Origin: Flavobacteriales bacterium
Lineage (GTDB): Bacteria > Bacteroidota > Bacteroidia > Flavobacteriales_F > PHOS-HE28
Length of the DNA: 64,000 nucleotides
NCBI GenBank assembly: GCA_023382455.1
Contig: JAHDVX010000003.1
Location: 1 to 64,000, forward strand
Direction: 5' to 3'
The position numbers and the translations under genes are program-made. Positions within the stretch are counted from its first letter, which is position 1, and each line of letters starts with the position of its first letter. The notes under the pieces are model-generated. The model worked only from the letters and a program-made list of their open reading frames with translations. It did no database searches and had not been told where the DNA came from. Positions 28,836 to 37,327 of this stretch are shown piece by piece.

Positions 28836-31232
28836 CTATCTCACCAAGGCCACGTGGCCGGTGAATTCGTGGCGCTCACCAAGCGTGTCCGTGATCTTCA
28901 GTTTCCACACGTAGATGCCCGACGGGTGGACGCCGCCGTCCCATCCCCGCTGCAGGTCCTCGGTGGCAAACAGTTGGGCACCCCAGCGGTCGAACACCAG
29001 CATTTGGAATTCCTCGGGCGCCGATACCGAGGTGATGGGCCGGAAGAGGTCGTTGATCCCGTCGGCGTTGGGGGTGAAGGCATTCGGCAGGAAGAGCTGG
29101 AAGGGATCCTCCACGCAGATCACGGTGCTTACGGAATCGCGGCAGCCCAAGGCATTCATGGCCTCCAGCGTCACCGTGTAGCAATCCACCGCCGGGAAGG
29201 AGGACACCGGTGAGGCTTGCATGGAGGTGTCGCCCTGGCCGAAGGTCCAGAAGTATTGCGCGGCGTTGTGGCTGGTGTTGTAGAAGGCGACATCCGGTGC
29301 GTCGATCGTGGTGATGTGCGTGGAGGGAACGAAGCCGGCCACCGGGGAAGCCGTGATATCCGCCAGGTCGGGCACAGAGACGGTTCCCGCACAGCCGCCG
29401 TCATCAAAAACGGTCAGGGTGACGCTGAACAGTCCACCTTCGGCATAGCAGTGCTCCGGTGTTGGGGCCGTGTCGGACGTGCCGTCGCCGAAGTCCCAGA
29501 GGTAGCCGGCGGCATCGGGGGGATCAGGTTGGAAGCTGATGCAATGGGGCGAGCAGCCGCCAGGGTCCGAAAACGTGAAGGATGGAACGAACGCTGCGGC
29601 GACCTGCACCTGCATGCTGTCCGGCGGGGATGTGCAGCCGTTGGCATCCGTGGCCGTCACGGTGTAGAGCGTGGAAGCCTGCGGAGTGACCGCGGGTCCT
29701 TCCGGTGCCCAGGTGTACGTGTATCCCGGCACACCGCCCCCGGCCTGGGCCTGCATGATGAACGTGGTACCCGTGCAAACCACGGTGTCCGGCAGTGCGG
29801 CAACGGTCAGTGCCTCGGGCTCCTCCACGGTGACCGTCTGCTCCACCGTGCATCCGGAACCGTCGGAAACGGTGCAGGAATACGTACCCGCTGCGAGGCC
29901 GGTGATGGTGGCCGTGGTCCCGCCGACCGGCGACCAGGCGTAGGTGATCGGGGCTGTCCCGCCGGCTACTTCCGCCGTGGCGGTGCCGTCCGCGCCACCT
30001 GCACAGGCCACATCGGTGTGGGCCATGGCCACGCTGAGGTTGTCGATGGACGGCTGCAAGGTGGCGGTGGCCGTGGCGGAGCAGCTGTTTGCGGCGGTGA
30101 CGGTGACCGTGTAGTCTCCCGGCCCGGCATTGGCCAGGGTCTGCGTTGTGGCGCCGCCAGGCGACCAGACGTAGTTCACCGGCCCGGTTGCTCCGGTGAC
30201 CTGGGCGGTGAGGCTGCCATTGTCCTGGCCGCAAGAAGGTTGGACCGTGGTGATGGCCACGCCGAGGATGCTGATGTCCTGCGTGGTGGTGGCCGTGGCG
30301 CCGCAGGCATCCGTGGCCGTGAGCGTCACGGTGTACGTGCCAGGCGCAGCATAGGTATGCGAAGGGTTCTCCTCTGCGGAGGTGTTCTGCGGGGAGCCGG
30401 GTTCGCCGAAATTCCAGGAGAAGAGGTGCGGGCAGGGCGTGGATCCGTTGAGGAAGCTGATGGTGGTGCCGTCGCAATCACCCGCGAATGTGGCCACCAC
30501 GGGATCGGACTCGCCGATGTGTATGTCGTCGATGGCGATGCCGTCGAAGTTGTTGCAGGTGCTGCCTGCGCCAAAGAAGAACCGGAAGCGCACGCTGGGT
30601 TCGTTGGCCAGGAAACCCAGGCAATGGCTGGCGGTGACCCACCCCTGGCTGCCGCCGCTGCCCAGGCACGAGCCCTGTGTGGCACCCACCCGCCCGCTCC
30701 AGCCGTGCTTCGGGTTGATCGTATTCGGCAAGTTGGTGATGTTGGCCGAGTTGAACCAGTGCGCCGTGTTGCAGTCCGCCGGCTCATTGTACCCGCCTAC
30801 ATTGGCATACGTAACGCCACCGTCGGTGGAGTACTGGAACGTCATGCCGTCATATTGCCGTTCCACTTCCCAGAAGATCTTGAAGGAGATGCGCGGGGCA
30901 TTGAGCGTGGTGAAATCGAAACAGGGGCTTTCCAGCCAGGATCGCTCGTTGCTGTTGTAGTACGCACCCGTGAGCCCACCCACGCACCAACTCTTGCTTC
31001 CGCCGCCGGCGCTGTTGATCAACGGATGCGCCGGGGTGCCCCAGGTCCAGTCGCTGGCGGTGCCGCCGCTGGCCCACCCGGGTGCCGCCTCGAAGCCTTC
31101 ATCGTACGGGAAGGTGCTGATGGGCGTGCCGCATTGGGCCGAGACCAAGCCCGCCGAGACCAAGCCACCAAGCAAGGCCACATGGGTAAGCAACGAAGCG
31201 GACAACGGGAGCGGCGGGCAGGGCGAAGCCAT
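28836..31232 (-). CDS. Type IX-secreted surface protein with SprB/PKD repeats
   Basis: 798 residues from MASPCPPLPLSASL. The frame is open 107 codons further upstream, but the signal peptide begins here (ASLLTHVALLGGLVSAGLVSAQ) and GATCTTTG lies 14 nt before this ATG. The N-terminal region (35-225) looks like a MAM/jelly-roll-type binding domain (FPYDEGFEAAPGW). PKD-like repeats (WNFGEPGSPQNTSAEENPSHTY) and SprB-type repeats (NYVWSPGGATTQTLANAGPG, TYAWSPVGGTTATITGLAAG) follow. The last 85 residues are the gliding-motility/type B sorting domain (LFLPNAFTPNADGINDLFRP, VFDRWG, GVHPSGIYVWKL). It is probably an adhesin on the cell surface. Confidence 0.9.
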   Translation of the reverse strand: MASPCPPLPLSASLLTHVALLGGLVSAGLVSAQCGTPISTFPYDEGFEAAPGWASGGTASDWTWGTPAHPLINSAGGGSKSWCVGGLTGAYYNSNERSWLESPCFDFTTLNAPRISFKIFWEVERQYDGMTFQYSTDGGVTYANVGGYNEPADCNTAHWFNSANITNLPNTINPKHGWSGRVGATQGSCLGSGGSQGWVTASHCLGFLANEPSVRFRFFFGAGSTCNNFDGIAIDDIHIGESDPVVATFAGDCDGTTISFLNGSTPCPHLFSWNFGEPGSPQNTSAEENPSHTYAAPGTYTVTLTATDACGATATTTQDISILGVAITTVQPSCGQDNGSLTAQVTGATGPVNYVWSPGGATTQTLANAGPGDYTVTVTAANSCSATATATLQPSIDNLSVAMAHTDVACAGGADGTATAEVAGGTAPITYAWSPVGGTTATITGLAAGTYSCTVSDGSGCTVEQTVTVEEPEALTVAALPDTVVCTGTTFIMQAQAGGGVPGYTYTWAPEGPAVTPQASTLYTVTATDANGCTSPPDSMQVQVAAAFVPSFTFSDPGGCSPHCISFQPDPPDAAGYLWDFGDGTSDTAPTPEHCYAEGGLFSVTLTVFDDGGCAGTVSVPDLADITASPVAGFVPSTHITTIDAPDVAFYNTSHNAAQYFWTFGQGDTSMQASPVSSFPAVDCYTVTLEAMNALGCRDSVSTVICVEDPFQLFLPNAFTPNADGINDLFRPITSVSAPEEFQMLVFDRWGAQLFATEDLQRGWDGGVHPSGIYVWKLKITDTLGERHEFTGHVALVR

Positions 31233-31422
31233 CGAGGAATGGGACGCAAAGATCGGAAGGCCCGGCGCATGACGATAGTAGAAAAGCACCTTCATCCGGC
31301 CACGTGTTTCTTGCTTTACTGGCCAGTGGGCTTCGGTCTGGCCATGATCGGCCCTATTATTGCTCTGCCATCGGCGGCCCCAGCCCATCCACGGTCCAGG
31401 GCGGCCATAAAAACAACTACCC

Positions 31423-32031
31423 ATGAACCTGAGAAAGCTGCTTTTGCCCGTAGTGACCGTTGCCGCCACGGGGGTGGCCACCGCGCAGTTCGCCGTAAAT
31501 CCGCAGGTCGGCATCAACTTCACCAACCTCACCAACAATAACTCCGTGTACACGTCCTCTGCGGCCTTGGGCTTTCAGCTGGGCGCGGACTTCCGGCTGG
31601 GCGACCGCCTGTACTTCCAGCCGGGTGCCTATTTCGGCAGGAGTGCCACCTACATCAAGTTCACCCCGCTGGACACCACCTTCATTGAAGACAACCTGAT
31701 CCGGACCACGGCCAAGGTGAAGGCGCTGCTCGGCTACAACCTGGTCCACGGCGACGGCTTCAAGCTGCGCGTGAACGTCGGCCCCACGTATGAGGCGTTG
31801 CTGAGCGTGGACAGCAAGGATGACAAGATCGACTTCAACAAGAAGGATTACAACGGGGGTTCCTTCAATATGGACGCAGGCTTAGGCGTGGACCTGTCGA
31901 TCATCACCTTGGAAACAGGTGTGAGCTATGGGTTGAGCAATGCCTACAAGGATGAAGGCAAGCTGCTCCCGGACAGCAAGTATTTCACCTGGTATGCCAC
32001 CTTGGGCGTGGTGATCGGTGGCAGCGACTAG
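31423..32031 (+). CDS. Outer-membrane beta-barrel protein (PorT-like)
   Basis: 202 residues with a signal peptide (MNLRKLLLPVVTVAATGVATAQ). The mature part is an eight-strand-type barrel with alternating hydrophobic residues (LGFQLGADFRLGDRLYFQPGAYF, VKALLGYNLVHGDGFKLRVNVG, LETGVSYGLSNAY) and ends in YATLGVVIGGSD. It fits the broad outer-membrane beta-barrel family of Bacteroidota, which includes PorT-like proteins, but a specific role cannot be assigned. It lies between two type IX-secreted proteins transcribed in the opposite direction, and its stop faces one of them 5 nt away. Confidence 0.85.
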   Translation: MNLRKLLLPVVTVAATGVATAQFAVNPQVGINFTNLTNNNSVYTSSAALGFQLGADFRLGDRLYFQPGAYFGRSATYIKFTPLDTTFIEDNLIRTTAKVKALLGYNLVHGDGFKLRVNVGPTYEALLSVDSKDDKIDFNKKDYNGGSFNMDAGLGVDLSIITLETGVSYGLSNAYKDEGKLLPDSKYFTWYATLGVVIGGSD

Positions 32032-32036
32032 TCCGG

Positions 32037-33518
32037 TCAGCGGAGCAAGGTGATCGTGCCGCTTTGGCCGATCACCTTGCCTGCTGCAGCTTCCGCCCGC
32101 AACGTGTAGAAATAGGTGCCGTCGGGGACTGCTTCTCCGTCCGGTGTATGCCCGTCCCAGACCTGTTTCGTGCGTTGCATGCGCGCCACCAACTGGCCCC
32201 AGCGGTTGAAGACCAGCACGTCCAGGGAGGCCAAGTCGCCGCCTTCCACGCGGAACACATCGTTGATGCCGTCGCCATTCGGCGTGAAGATGTTCGGCAC
32301 CACCAAGGTGTCCGAACCAGCCACGCAAACCACGCGGGTGAGGCTGTCCGTGCAGCCGCTGCCGTTGCCCACTGCAAGGATCACCGGATAGCAGCCGCTG
32401 CCGGGGAAGGTGAATGCGGCTGAAGGGCCGGTAGCGTAGCCGAGCGCGGGATCGCCGAACTGCCATGCCCAAGAGGACACACCCGATGCCGATGCGGCGA
32501 ATTCCACGGTCGGGTTGCTTACGGAAGCCGTATCCGGCGTCCAGGAGAATGCGGCTTGCGGCCCGGGCTGGATGAACAGGTTCGTTTGGCTGCAGAGCGT
32601 GTCCCCGCAATTGGTCACCGCGCAGAAGAACAGGGCAACATCACCGCTCTCGCCGTTGGCCGGCGCGTAGGTGGTGCCCCATGCATCCGGCGCGCTGAAA
32701 CTGCCCGCCCCACCCTGCCAGTGGACCGAAGTGTACACACCGGAAACCGCGCCCTGCAGGTTGGCCGTGGCGTTGCAGGCAAGGGTGTCATCCGCTGAAA
32801 CGATGTCCGGGACCGTGGCTTCGAAGGGCGCTTGGCAGCCAAAATTGACATAGCTGGCCACCGGGGCGCCGGGCCAAGTGAATTCCACCGTGGCCCCGTC
32901 GTTCTCCGCGCTGCTTCCGCCGAAGGTGCCGTAGATGTTCACCAATTGGTTGGCGTCGTAGGTGGCGGTGTCGCCGCAGCCGCCCACATCAATCCGCAGC
33001 CAGCGCATCAAGGGCGCGTCTGGCGTGGTGGTCACGGCCTGCCCCACCAGGTTGTTGTTCTTGAAATGGCCCTGGCTGTTACCTGCGTTCTGGAAGATGA
33101 CGTAGAGCGTATCGTTCAGGGCCGTAAAGGAATTCGCCTCCACGCACATGGCCGTGGAGGTGATGAAGACCACTCGGCTTCCCGCAGGAATGTTGCCGCC
33201 CGGCGGCTCCAGCAGGTGGCCGCAGCCCTGTATGGAAGCGTTGAGCTGCGCGGTGAGCGAGGCGGTGGTGGCATCCTGCGCGATGCCCAGGAAATTGCTG
33301 CTGTAGAAGGTGAACTGCAGGTCGGCCAAGGCGATGGGCTGCGGGCCGGTGATGAAGCGCACCATCTCGTTCATGCCCTCGGTGCTGCCGGGGCAGGTGA
33401 TGTCGTCCACGCAGGCATCCACCAGGATGCACTCGATCTCCAGGCATTTCGTGGGCACCTGGGCGGACGTGGATGCGGTGAGCATTACCAAGGGCAATAC
33501 CAAGGCTCTTCCTTTCAT
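32037..33518 (-). CDS. Type IX-secreted protein with PKD-like domain and type B sorting signal
   Basis: 493 residues with a signal peptide (MKGRALVLPLVMLTASTSAQ). Residues 20-190 form a cysteine-containing domain of unknown family (CLEIECILVDACVDDITC). This is followed by Ig/PKD-like segments (FSWTPDTASVSNPTVEF, WAWQFGDPALGY). The C-terminal sorting domain reads LVVPNIFTPNGDGINDVFRV, VFNRWGQLVARM and GTYFYTLRAEA. It would be exported through the type IX system and either released or anchored. A TATGTTCG motif about 45 nt upstream may be its promoter. Confidence 0.88.
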   Translation of the reverse strand: MKGRALVLPLVMLTASTSAQVPTKCLEIECILVDACVDDITCPGSTEGMNEMVRFITGPQPIALADLQFTFYSSNFLGIAQDATTASLTAQLNASIQGCGHLLEPPGGNIPAGSRVVFITSTAMCVEANSFTALNDTLYVIFQNAGNSQGHFKNNNLVGQAVTTTPDAPLMRWLRIDVGGCGDTATYDANQLVNIYGTFGGSSAENDGATVEFTWPGAPVASYVNFGCQAPFEATVPDIVSADDTLACNATANLQGAVSGVYTSVHWQGGAGSFSAPDAWGTTYAPANGESGDVALFFCAVTNCGDTLCSQTNLFIQPGPQAAFSWTPDTASVSNPTVEFAASASGVSSWAWQFGDPALGYATGPSAAFTFPGSGCYPVILAVGNGSGCTDSLTRVVCVAGSDTLVVPNIFTPNGDGINDVFRVEGGDLASLDVLVFNRWGQLVARMQRTKQVWDGHTPDGEAVPDGTYFYTLRAEAAAGKVIGQSGTITLLR

Positions 33519-33647
33519 GGGGCTGATAAACGGTGGACCACTCGGTTCAAACGGCGGCGAACATACCGGCGCTCCTCATCACCCGAACGGATCCGGGGCG
33601 GAACTTTTCCACCACAGGAGCGGAAACGGGTGCGGCAAGCCTATTGA

Positions 33648-34445
33648 TCACAGACGTTTCGCACGTTCCCAATACACATCCATCTCGGCCAAGCTCATTT
33701 CCCCGAGCTTCTTGCCGTCCTTGCGGGATTCGGCCTCCAGGTACTGGAACCGTTGAATGAATTTCCTGTTCGTGCGTTCCAAGGCCTCGTCCGGGTCGAT
33801 CTTCAGGAAGCGCGCGTAGTTCACGATGCTGAAGAGCAGGTCGCCAAGCTCATCGGCCTGCTTGTCGCTACCGGCGTCCACTTCGTGCTTCAGTTCCGCC
33901 AGCTCTTCGTTCACCTTTTGCCACACTTGCCCGGCGTGCTCCCAATCGAAGCCCACGCCGCGCGCCTTGTCCTGGATGCGAATGGCCTTCACCAGGCTGG
34001 GCAAGCCGCGGGGAACGCCTTGCAATACGCTGGGCGGTGGTTCTTCCGGCCGATCCTTGGGATTGCCGTTCCGGCGTTCCGCCAGTTTGATCTTCTCCCA
34101 ATTGGCCTTCACGTCCTCCTCCCCTTCCACCTTCACGTCGCCGTAGATGTGCGGGTGCCTGCGGATCAACTTTTCGCAGATGGTGTTCAATACATCGGTG
34201 ATGGTGAAAGCACCTTTCTCTTCGCCGATCTTGGCGTAGAACACCATATGGAGCAGCAGGTCGCCCAATTCGCCCTTCACCTCCTGCAGGTCACCTTTCA
34301 GAATGGCATCACCCAACTCGTAGGTCTCCTCAATGGTCAGCGGCCGCAAGGTTTCCAGCGTCTGTTTCTTGTCCCACGGGCACTTGGCCCGCAGGTCGTC
34401 CATAATGTTCAGCAGGCGCTCAAAGGCTTCGAGGCGGGGATCCAT
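33648..34445 (-). CDS. mazG: Nucleoside triphosphate pyrophosphohydrolase MazG
   Basis: 265 residues. Two MazG-type helical domains are visible. The first carries CPWDKKQTLETLRPLTIEETYELGDAI and EVKGELGDLLLHMVFYA. The second repeats ELAELKHEVDAGSDKQADELGDLLFSIVNYAR. The ExxE-ExxD metal-binding pattern is present in both. It hydrolyses NTPs and dNTPs to monophosphates, removing aberrant nucleotides. TAAACTTG followed by CCCC and then the ATG suggests an almost leaderless message. The 128-nt gap to the upstream secreted-protein gene holds no gene. Confidence 0.93.
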   Translation of the reverse strand: MDPRLEAFERLLNIMDDLRAKCPWDKKQTLETLRPLTIEETYELGDAILKGDLQEVKGELGDLLLHMVFYAKIGEEKGAFTITDVLNTICEKLIRRHPHIYGDVKVEGEEDVKANWEKIKLAERRNGNPKDRPEEPPPSVLQGVPRGLPSLVKAIRIQDKARGVGFDWEHAGQVWQKVNEELAELKHEVDAGSDKQADELGDLLFSIVNYARFLKIDPDEALERTNRKFIQRFQYLEAESRKDGKKLGEMSLAEMDVYWERAKRL

Positions 34446-34489
34446 GGGGCAAGTTTACGGAGCTGGTCCTGGTAGGTGGCGGGGAACTA

Positions 34490-34545
34490 GGCAATAGGCA
34501 GATGCAGTAGGCAGGTGCAGTATGCAGATGGCAGTGGGCAATGGG
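34490..34545. repeat. Degenerate GCAGTAGGCAG-type short repeats
   Basis: Five or more imperfect units such as GGCAATAGGCAGAT, GCAGTAGGCAGGT and GCAGTATGCAGAT run in tandem in the 360-nt gap between mazG and the sugar permease gene. A similar AGCAGTTGGCAGATTGAATCA lies between ccmD and ccmE (22513-22533). The rest of 34446-34805 shows no gene, only a TACTTTC motif at 34781-34787 that may serve the permease. Confidence 0.5.
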
Positions 34546-34805
34546 TGGTTGGCGGATGCGCAGGCAGTTCCCAGTTTTCGGCAAGTGGGCTGTGTCCCAA
34601 TCCCCGCAACTCGAAACCCATCAACCCGCAACATGGTAGGCAGTAAACAGGCGCAACGGGCTGTTTGGTGTTTCAATAGCAGGCAGGCTGGAAGCGCCTT
34701 TCATGCTGCTCCTCTTTCCGGCCCACAACCCCTTTCTTAAAAATGCGCTCCTGGTGAGAAGCTGCATGGCAAGGGAAGGATACTTTCACCGCCCATCGGA
34801 CTGCC

Positions 34806-36059
34806 ATGACCCAACGCTCGCACACCACTTCCGCCGTGATCATCATCGGCGTGCTGTTCTTCCTTTTCGGGTTCGTGACCTGGATCAACGGGCCGCTGAT
34901 CAGCTACCTGAAGATCGTGTGCGAACTGAATGAGGGCGCCGAGCCCTTCTATGTGACCTTTGCTTTCTACATCGCCTACTTCTTCACGGCGCTGCCCATG
35001 GCCTGGGTGCTGGGCCGCACCGGCATGAAGCGCGGCATGATGTACGGCCTGTTCACCATGGCCCTCGGCGCCCTGCTCTTCATCCCCGCGGCGCAGGAGC
35101 GCTCCTACGGCCTCTTCCTCGTCGGCCTCTTCATCATCGGCACCGGGCTTTCCCTGCTGCAGACCGCCAGCAACCCGTACATCACCGTGGTGGGGCCCAT
35201 CGAGAGCGCGGCGGCGCGCATCAGCGTGATGGGCATCTGCAACAAGATGGCCGGGGTGCTGGCCCCCTTCGTGCTCGGCGCGCTGCTGCTGGCCGATGCC
35301 GACACCCTCCAGGCCGACATTGATGCGCTGGAAGGCCCGCTGCTGGCGGCAAGGCTGGATGAGCTGGCCCAGCGGGTGGTGGTGCCCTACGGCATCATGG
35401 CCGGCTTCCTCGTGCTCCTGGGGCTGATGATCAACTTCTCCCCCCTCCCGGACCTGGACCCCGAGGTGGATGCCCCCGGCGTGGCCGCCGATGGGCGCAG
35501 CATCTTCTCCTACCCCAGCCTGGTGCTGGGCGTGATCGCGCTCTTCCTGTACGTGGGCGTGGAGGTGATGGCCGGCGATACCATCGGCATCTACGGCCGA
35601 TCGCTGGGGCTGCCCTTGAGCGTGGCCAAGCACTTCACCAGCTATACGCTCATCGGCATGGTGGCCGGCTATGTTATCGGCATCGTGGCCATCCCGCGCT
35701 TCATCTCCCAGGCCAAGGCGCTGGCGGCCTCGGCGGTGCTGGGCGTGGCGCTCACCATCGCCGCCACCCTGCTGCCGGCCCAGGCCTCCATCCTCTGCAT
35801 CGCCCTGCTCGGCCTGGCGAACGCCCTGGTATGGCCGGCCATTTGGCCGCTGGCGATCGCCGGCCTCGGCCGCCACACCAAGACGGGCAGTGCACTGCTG
35901 GTGATGGCCATCGCCGGCGGCGCCATCCTCCCGCTGGTCTACGGCCAGCTGGCGGCGGAGCCCGGCATCGGGCATCAGCAGGCGTACTGGATCATGGTGC
36001 CCTGCTACCTGTTCATTCTGTGGTACGGGCTGAAGGGGCATCGGAAGCGGGCTTGGTGA
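34806..36059 (+). CDS. Sugar MFS transporter, FucP/GluP family
   Basis: 417 residues with about twelve hydrophobic segments. The FucP-type start is clear: FFLFGFVTWINGPLISYLK, then FYIAYFFTALPMAWVLGRTGMKRGM, and GTGLSLLQTASNPYITVVGP in the fourth helix. A central cytoplasmic loop (LPDLDPEVDAPGVAADGR) separates the two six-helix halves. These permeases bring in fucose, glucose, galactose or related sugars by proton symport, and the substrate cannot be told from sequence. It stands alone with no adjacent catabolic genes and is followed by repeat-rich DNA. Confidence 0.88.
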   Translation: MTQRSHTTSAVIIIGVLFFLFGFVTWINGPLISYLKIVCELNEGAEPFYVTFAFYIAYFFTALPMAWVLGRTGMKRGMMYGLFTMALGALLFIPAAQERSYGLFLVGLFIIGTGLSLLQTASNPYITVVGPIESAAARISVMGICNKMAGVLAPFVLGALLLADADTLQADIDALEGPLLAARLDELAQRVVVPYGIMAGFLVLLGLMINFSPLPDLDPEVDAPGVAADGRSIFSYPSLVLGVIALFLYVGVEVMAGDTIGIYGRSLGLPLSVAKHFTSYTLIGMVAGYVIGIVAIPRFISQAKALAASAVLGVALTIAATLLPAQASILCIALLGLANALVWPAIWPLAIAGLGRHTKTGSALLVMAIAGGAILPLVYGQLAAEPGIGHQQAYWIMVPCYLFILWYGLKGHRKRAW

Positions 36060-36079
36060 TCCGTGTCCCTTCAGCGGCG

Positions 36080-36160
36080 CTCGGCTATTTGCCGAGTGCC
36101 CCTGCTTCGCGGCCTCCGGCCACCATCCCGGCCTCCGGATGTTTCCCGAGTGCCCTACCG
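36080..36160. repeat. REP-like palindromic repeat, copy A
   Basis: GCTCGGCTATTTGCCGAGTG (hairpin CTCGGC/GCCGAG with a TATTT loop) is followed 10 nt later by GCGGCCTCCGGCC. A degenerate second unit (CGGCCTCCGGATGTTTCCCGAGTGCCC) follows at 36129-36155. The same layout occurs as an inverted pair at 45670-45796. It lies in the 612-nt gene-free region after the sugar permease. Confidence 0.6.
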
Positions 36161-36166
36161 GCTCAG

Positions 36167-36199
36167 TTCCTCGCCCGCGTTTGAAACGCGGGCGAGGAA
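36167..36199. repeat. Perfect 15-bp inverted repeat with 3-nt loop
   Basis: TTCCTCGCCCGCGTT (36167-36181) pairs exactly with AACGCGGGCGAGGAA (36185-36199) around TGA. No T tract follows on the plus strand, so it is a weak candidate for a terminator of the upstream permease gene. Its setting among other palindromes suggests a repeat element. Confidence 0.6.
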
Positions 36200-36282
36200 C
36201 CCGATGAAGTGGGATCACGGCCTGGACCGCTTCGTCGCAGAGCCTCACAGTGAGGTGGGATGGGGGTCTTCCCCTCAATTCA

Positions 36283-36349
36283 CGCGAGCGTCCACGCTCG
36301 TGTGATACTTCCAAGTTGGGCTGTTGAGGCACGAGCGTGGACGCTCGCG
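36283..36349. repeat. 20-bp perfect inverted repeat with 27-bp spacer
   Basis: CGCGAGCGTCCACGCTCGTG (36283-36302) is the exact reverse complement of 36330-36349. Each arm is itself palindromic around GAGCGTCCACGCTC. No reading frame lies between the arms. This is a second palindromic family in the same intergenic region. From 36350 to 36671 no gene is seen: the stretch holds an AT-rich patch with a bulged dyad at 36441-36469 (CCGTATATTTTCA with TGAAATACGG) that may be regulatory. Confidence 0.6.
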
Positions 36350-36671
36350 CCAGTCTTGGGGAGGTTGAGCCATGTCCGGGTCTCGTTGACAGGCGAACAA
36401 GGCTACCAGCCCGGCACAAAGCAGGAGTACGGAGTTACGTCCGTATATTTTCATCGGTGTGAAATACGGTTAATTTCATTTATCACACACCATAAAGATG
36501 GCCGGTGCCGTGGAATGCTGATCAGGTCCCTGAACAGCCCTGAACCACGATGGCCCTAGGGTTCCGACCTTCGATCACGAGCAACAAGGCCTTGGATCCC
36601 ACTTCAGCATTCCAAGTCCTTGCTCGATCTACGGAGCTGGTTCAGACCCTAACTGATTATCTTGTCGGCAG

Positions 36672-37076
36672 ATGTGGAAGATGTCCTCCATCCGAAAGCA
36701 CCGATCGGCCCTGTGGCCCTTGGCCCTGTTGCTGTTGCTGGCAACGGCAGCACCGAAGCTTTCGTTGATGACGTGCATCTCCAGTGGCCGCACGGCCCTT
36801 TCCATTGGCGATGGCAAGGATTGCTGCCCGGCCAATGAGCAGCCGGGCTCCCAACTTGACCCGAGCTGCTGTGAGTTCACCAGTGTGCAGGCTGGGATCC
36901 CAACGTTCACTACCACTGCTGTCGCTACCCCTATTCCAGTGCAAGCCGTGTTGGCCCTTTGGGCACCGGTGACCATGGCGCCCCTTTCCGGGCATGCCTT
37001 TTCCGATGGCCCCCAGGAGCGCCCGCCGAAACTGCTGATGGATCGCTTGGCGGTCCTGCAGGTCTTCCGCATATAG
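36672..37076 (+). CDS. HYC_CC_PP-like small cysteine-rich protein
   Basis: 134 residues, or 131 from the second Met. It has an N-terminal hydrophobic export or anchor segment (ALWPLALLLLLATAAPKLSLM). A cysteine pattern follows (MTCISSG, KDCCPANE, DPSCCEF), and near the C terminus RPPKLLMDRLAVLQVF. This resembles the HYC_CC_PP proteins often found beside copper-type efflux genes in Bacteroidota, although the HYC segment is degenerate here (TCISSG). Cys pairs suggest metal binding in the periplasm. It lies upstream of cusA on the same strand with a 250-nt gap. The family call is tentative. Confidence 0.6.
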   Translation: MWKMSSIRKHRSALWPLALLLLLATAAPKLSLMTCISSGRTALSIGDGKDCCPANEQPGSQLDPSCCEFTSVQAGIPTFTTTAVATPIPVQAVLALWAPVTMAPLSGHAFSDGPQERPPKLLMDRLAVLQVFRI

Positions 37077-37241
37077 TATTCCATACCGTGGACCTCCGTG
37101 TCCCTTGCGCTTGATGGCCTGAGCCGTCGCGCCCTGCTGTATCCCTTCCCGTCTCTTCGGTTTGTGCCACGAATGGCTTCCCTAGTGGGGCCCGGCCGCA
37201 AGCCCATTCGCCTTGGAAGGAAGAACCTACAAACCATCCAC

Positions 37242-37261
37242 CTTGATCCGCATGGATCAAG
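37242..37261. promoter_or_regulatory. 8-bp dyad upstream of cusA
   Basis: CTTGATCC (37242-37249) and GGATCAAG (37254-37261) form a perfect inverted repeat with a 4-nt centre, 66 nt before the cusA ATG. It could be a repressor operator or an mRNA hairpin. No regulator gene is adjacent. The rest of 37077-37327 shows nothing recognised. Confidence 0.4.
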
Positions 37262-37327
37262 AACAAGTAATTGGAAGATCAATTCCAGCCATCCTCAAGT
37301 CCGGTACGCCACGAGATCCTTGACCCC

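Noticed and set aside
29217-31541. Plus-strand frame of 774 codons
   Set aside because: It is antisense to the surface-protein gene with SprB/PKD repeats, and is Arg/Gly-rich without motifs.
34490-34545. CRISPR array
   Set aside because: Units of about 12-14 nt are imperfect and tandem without constant-length spacers, and no cas genes are near.
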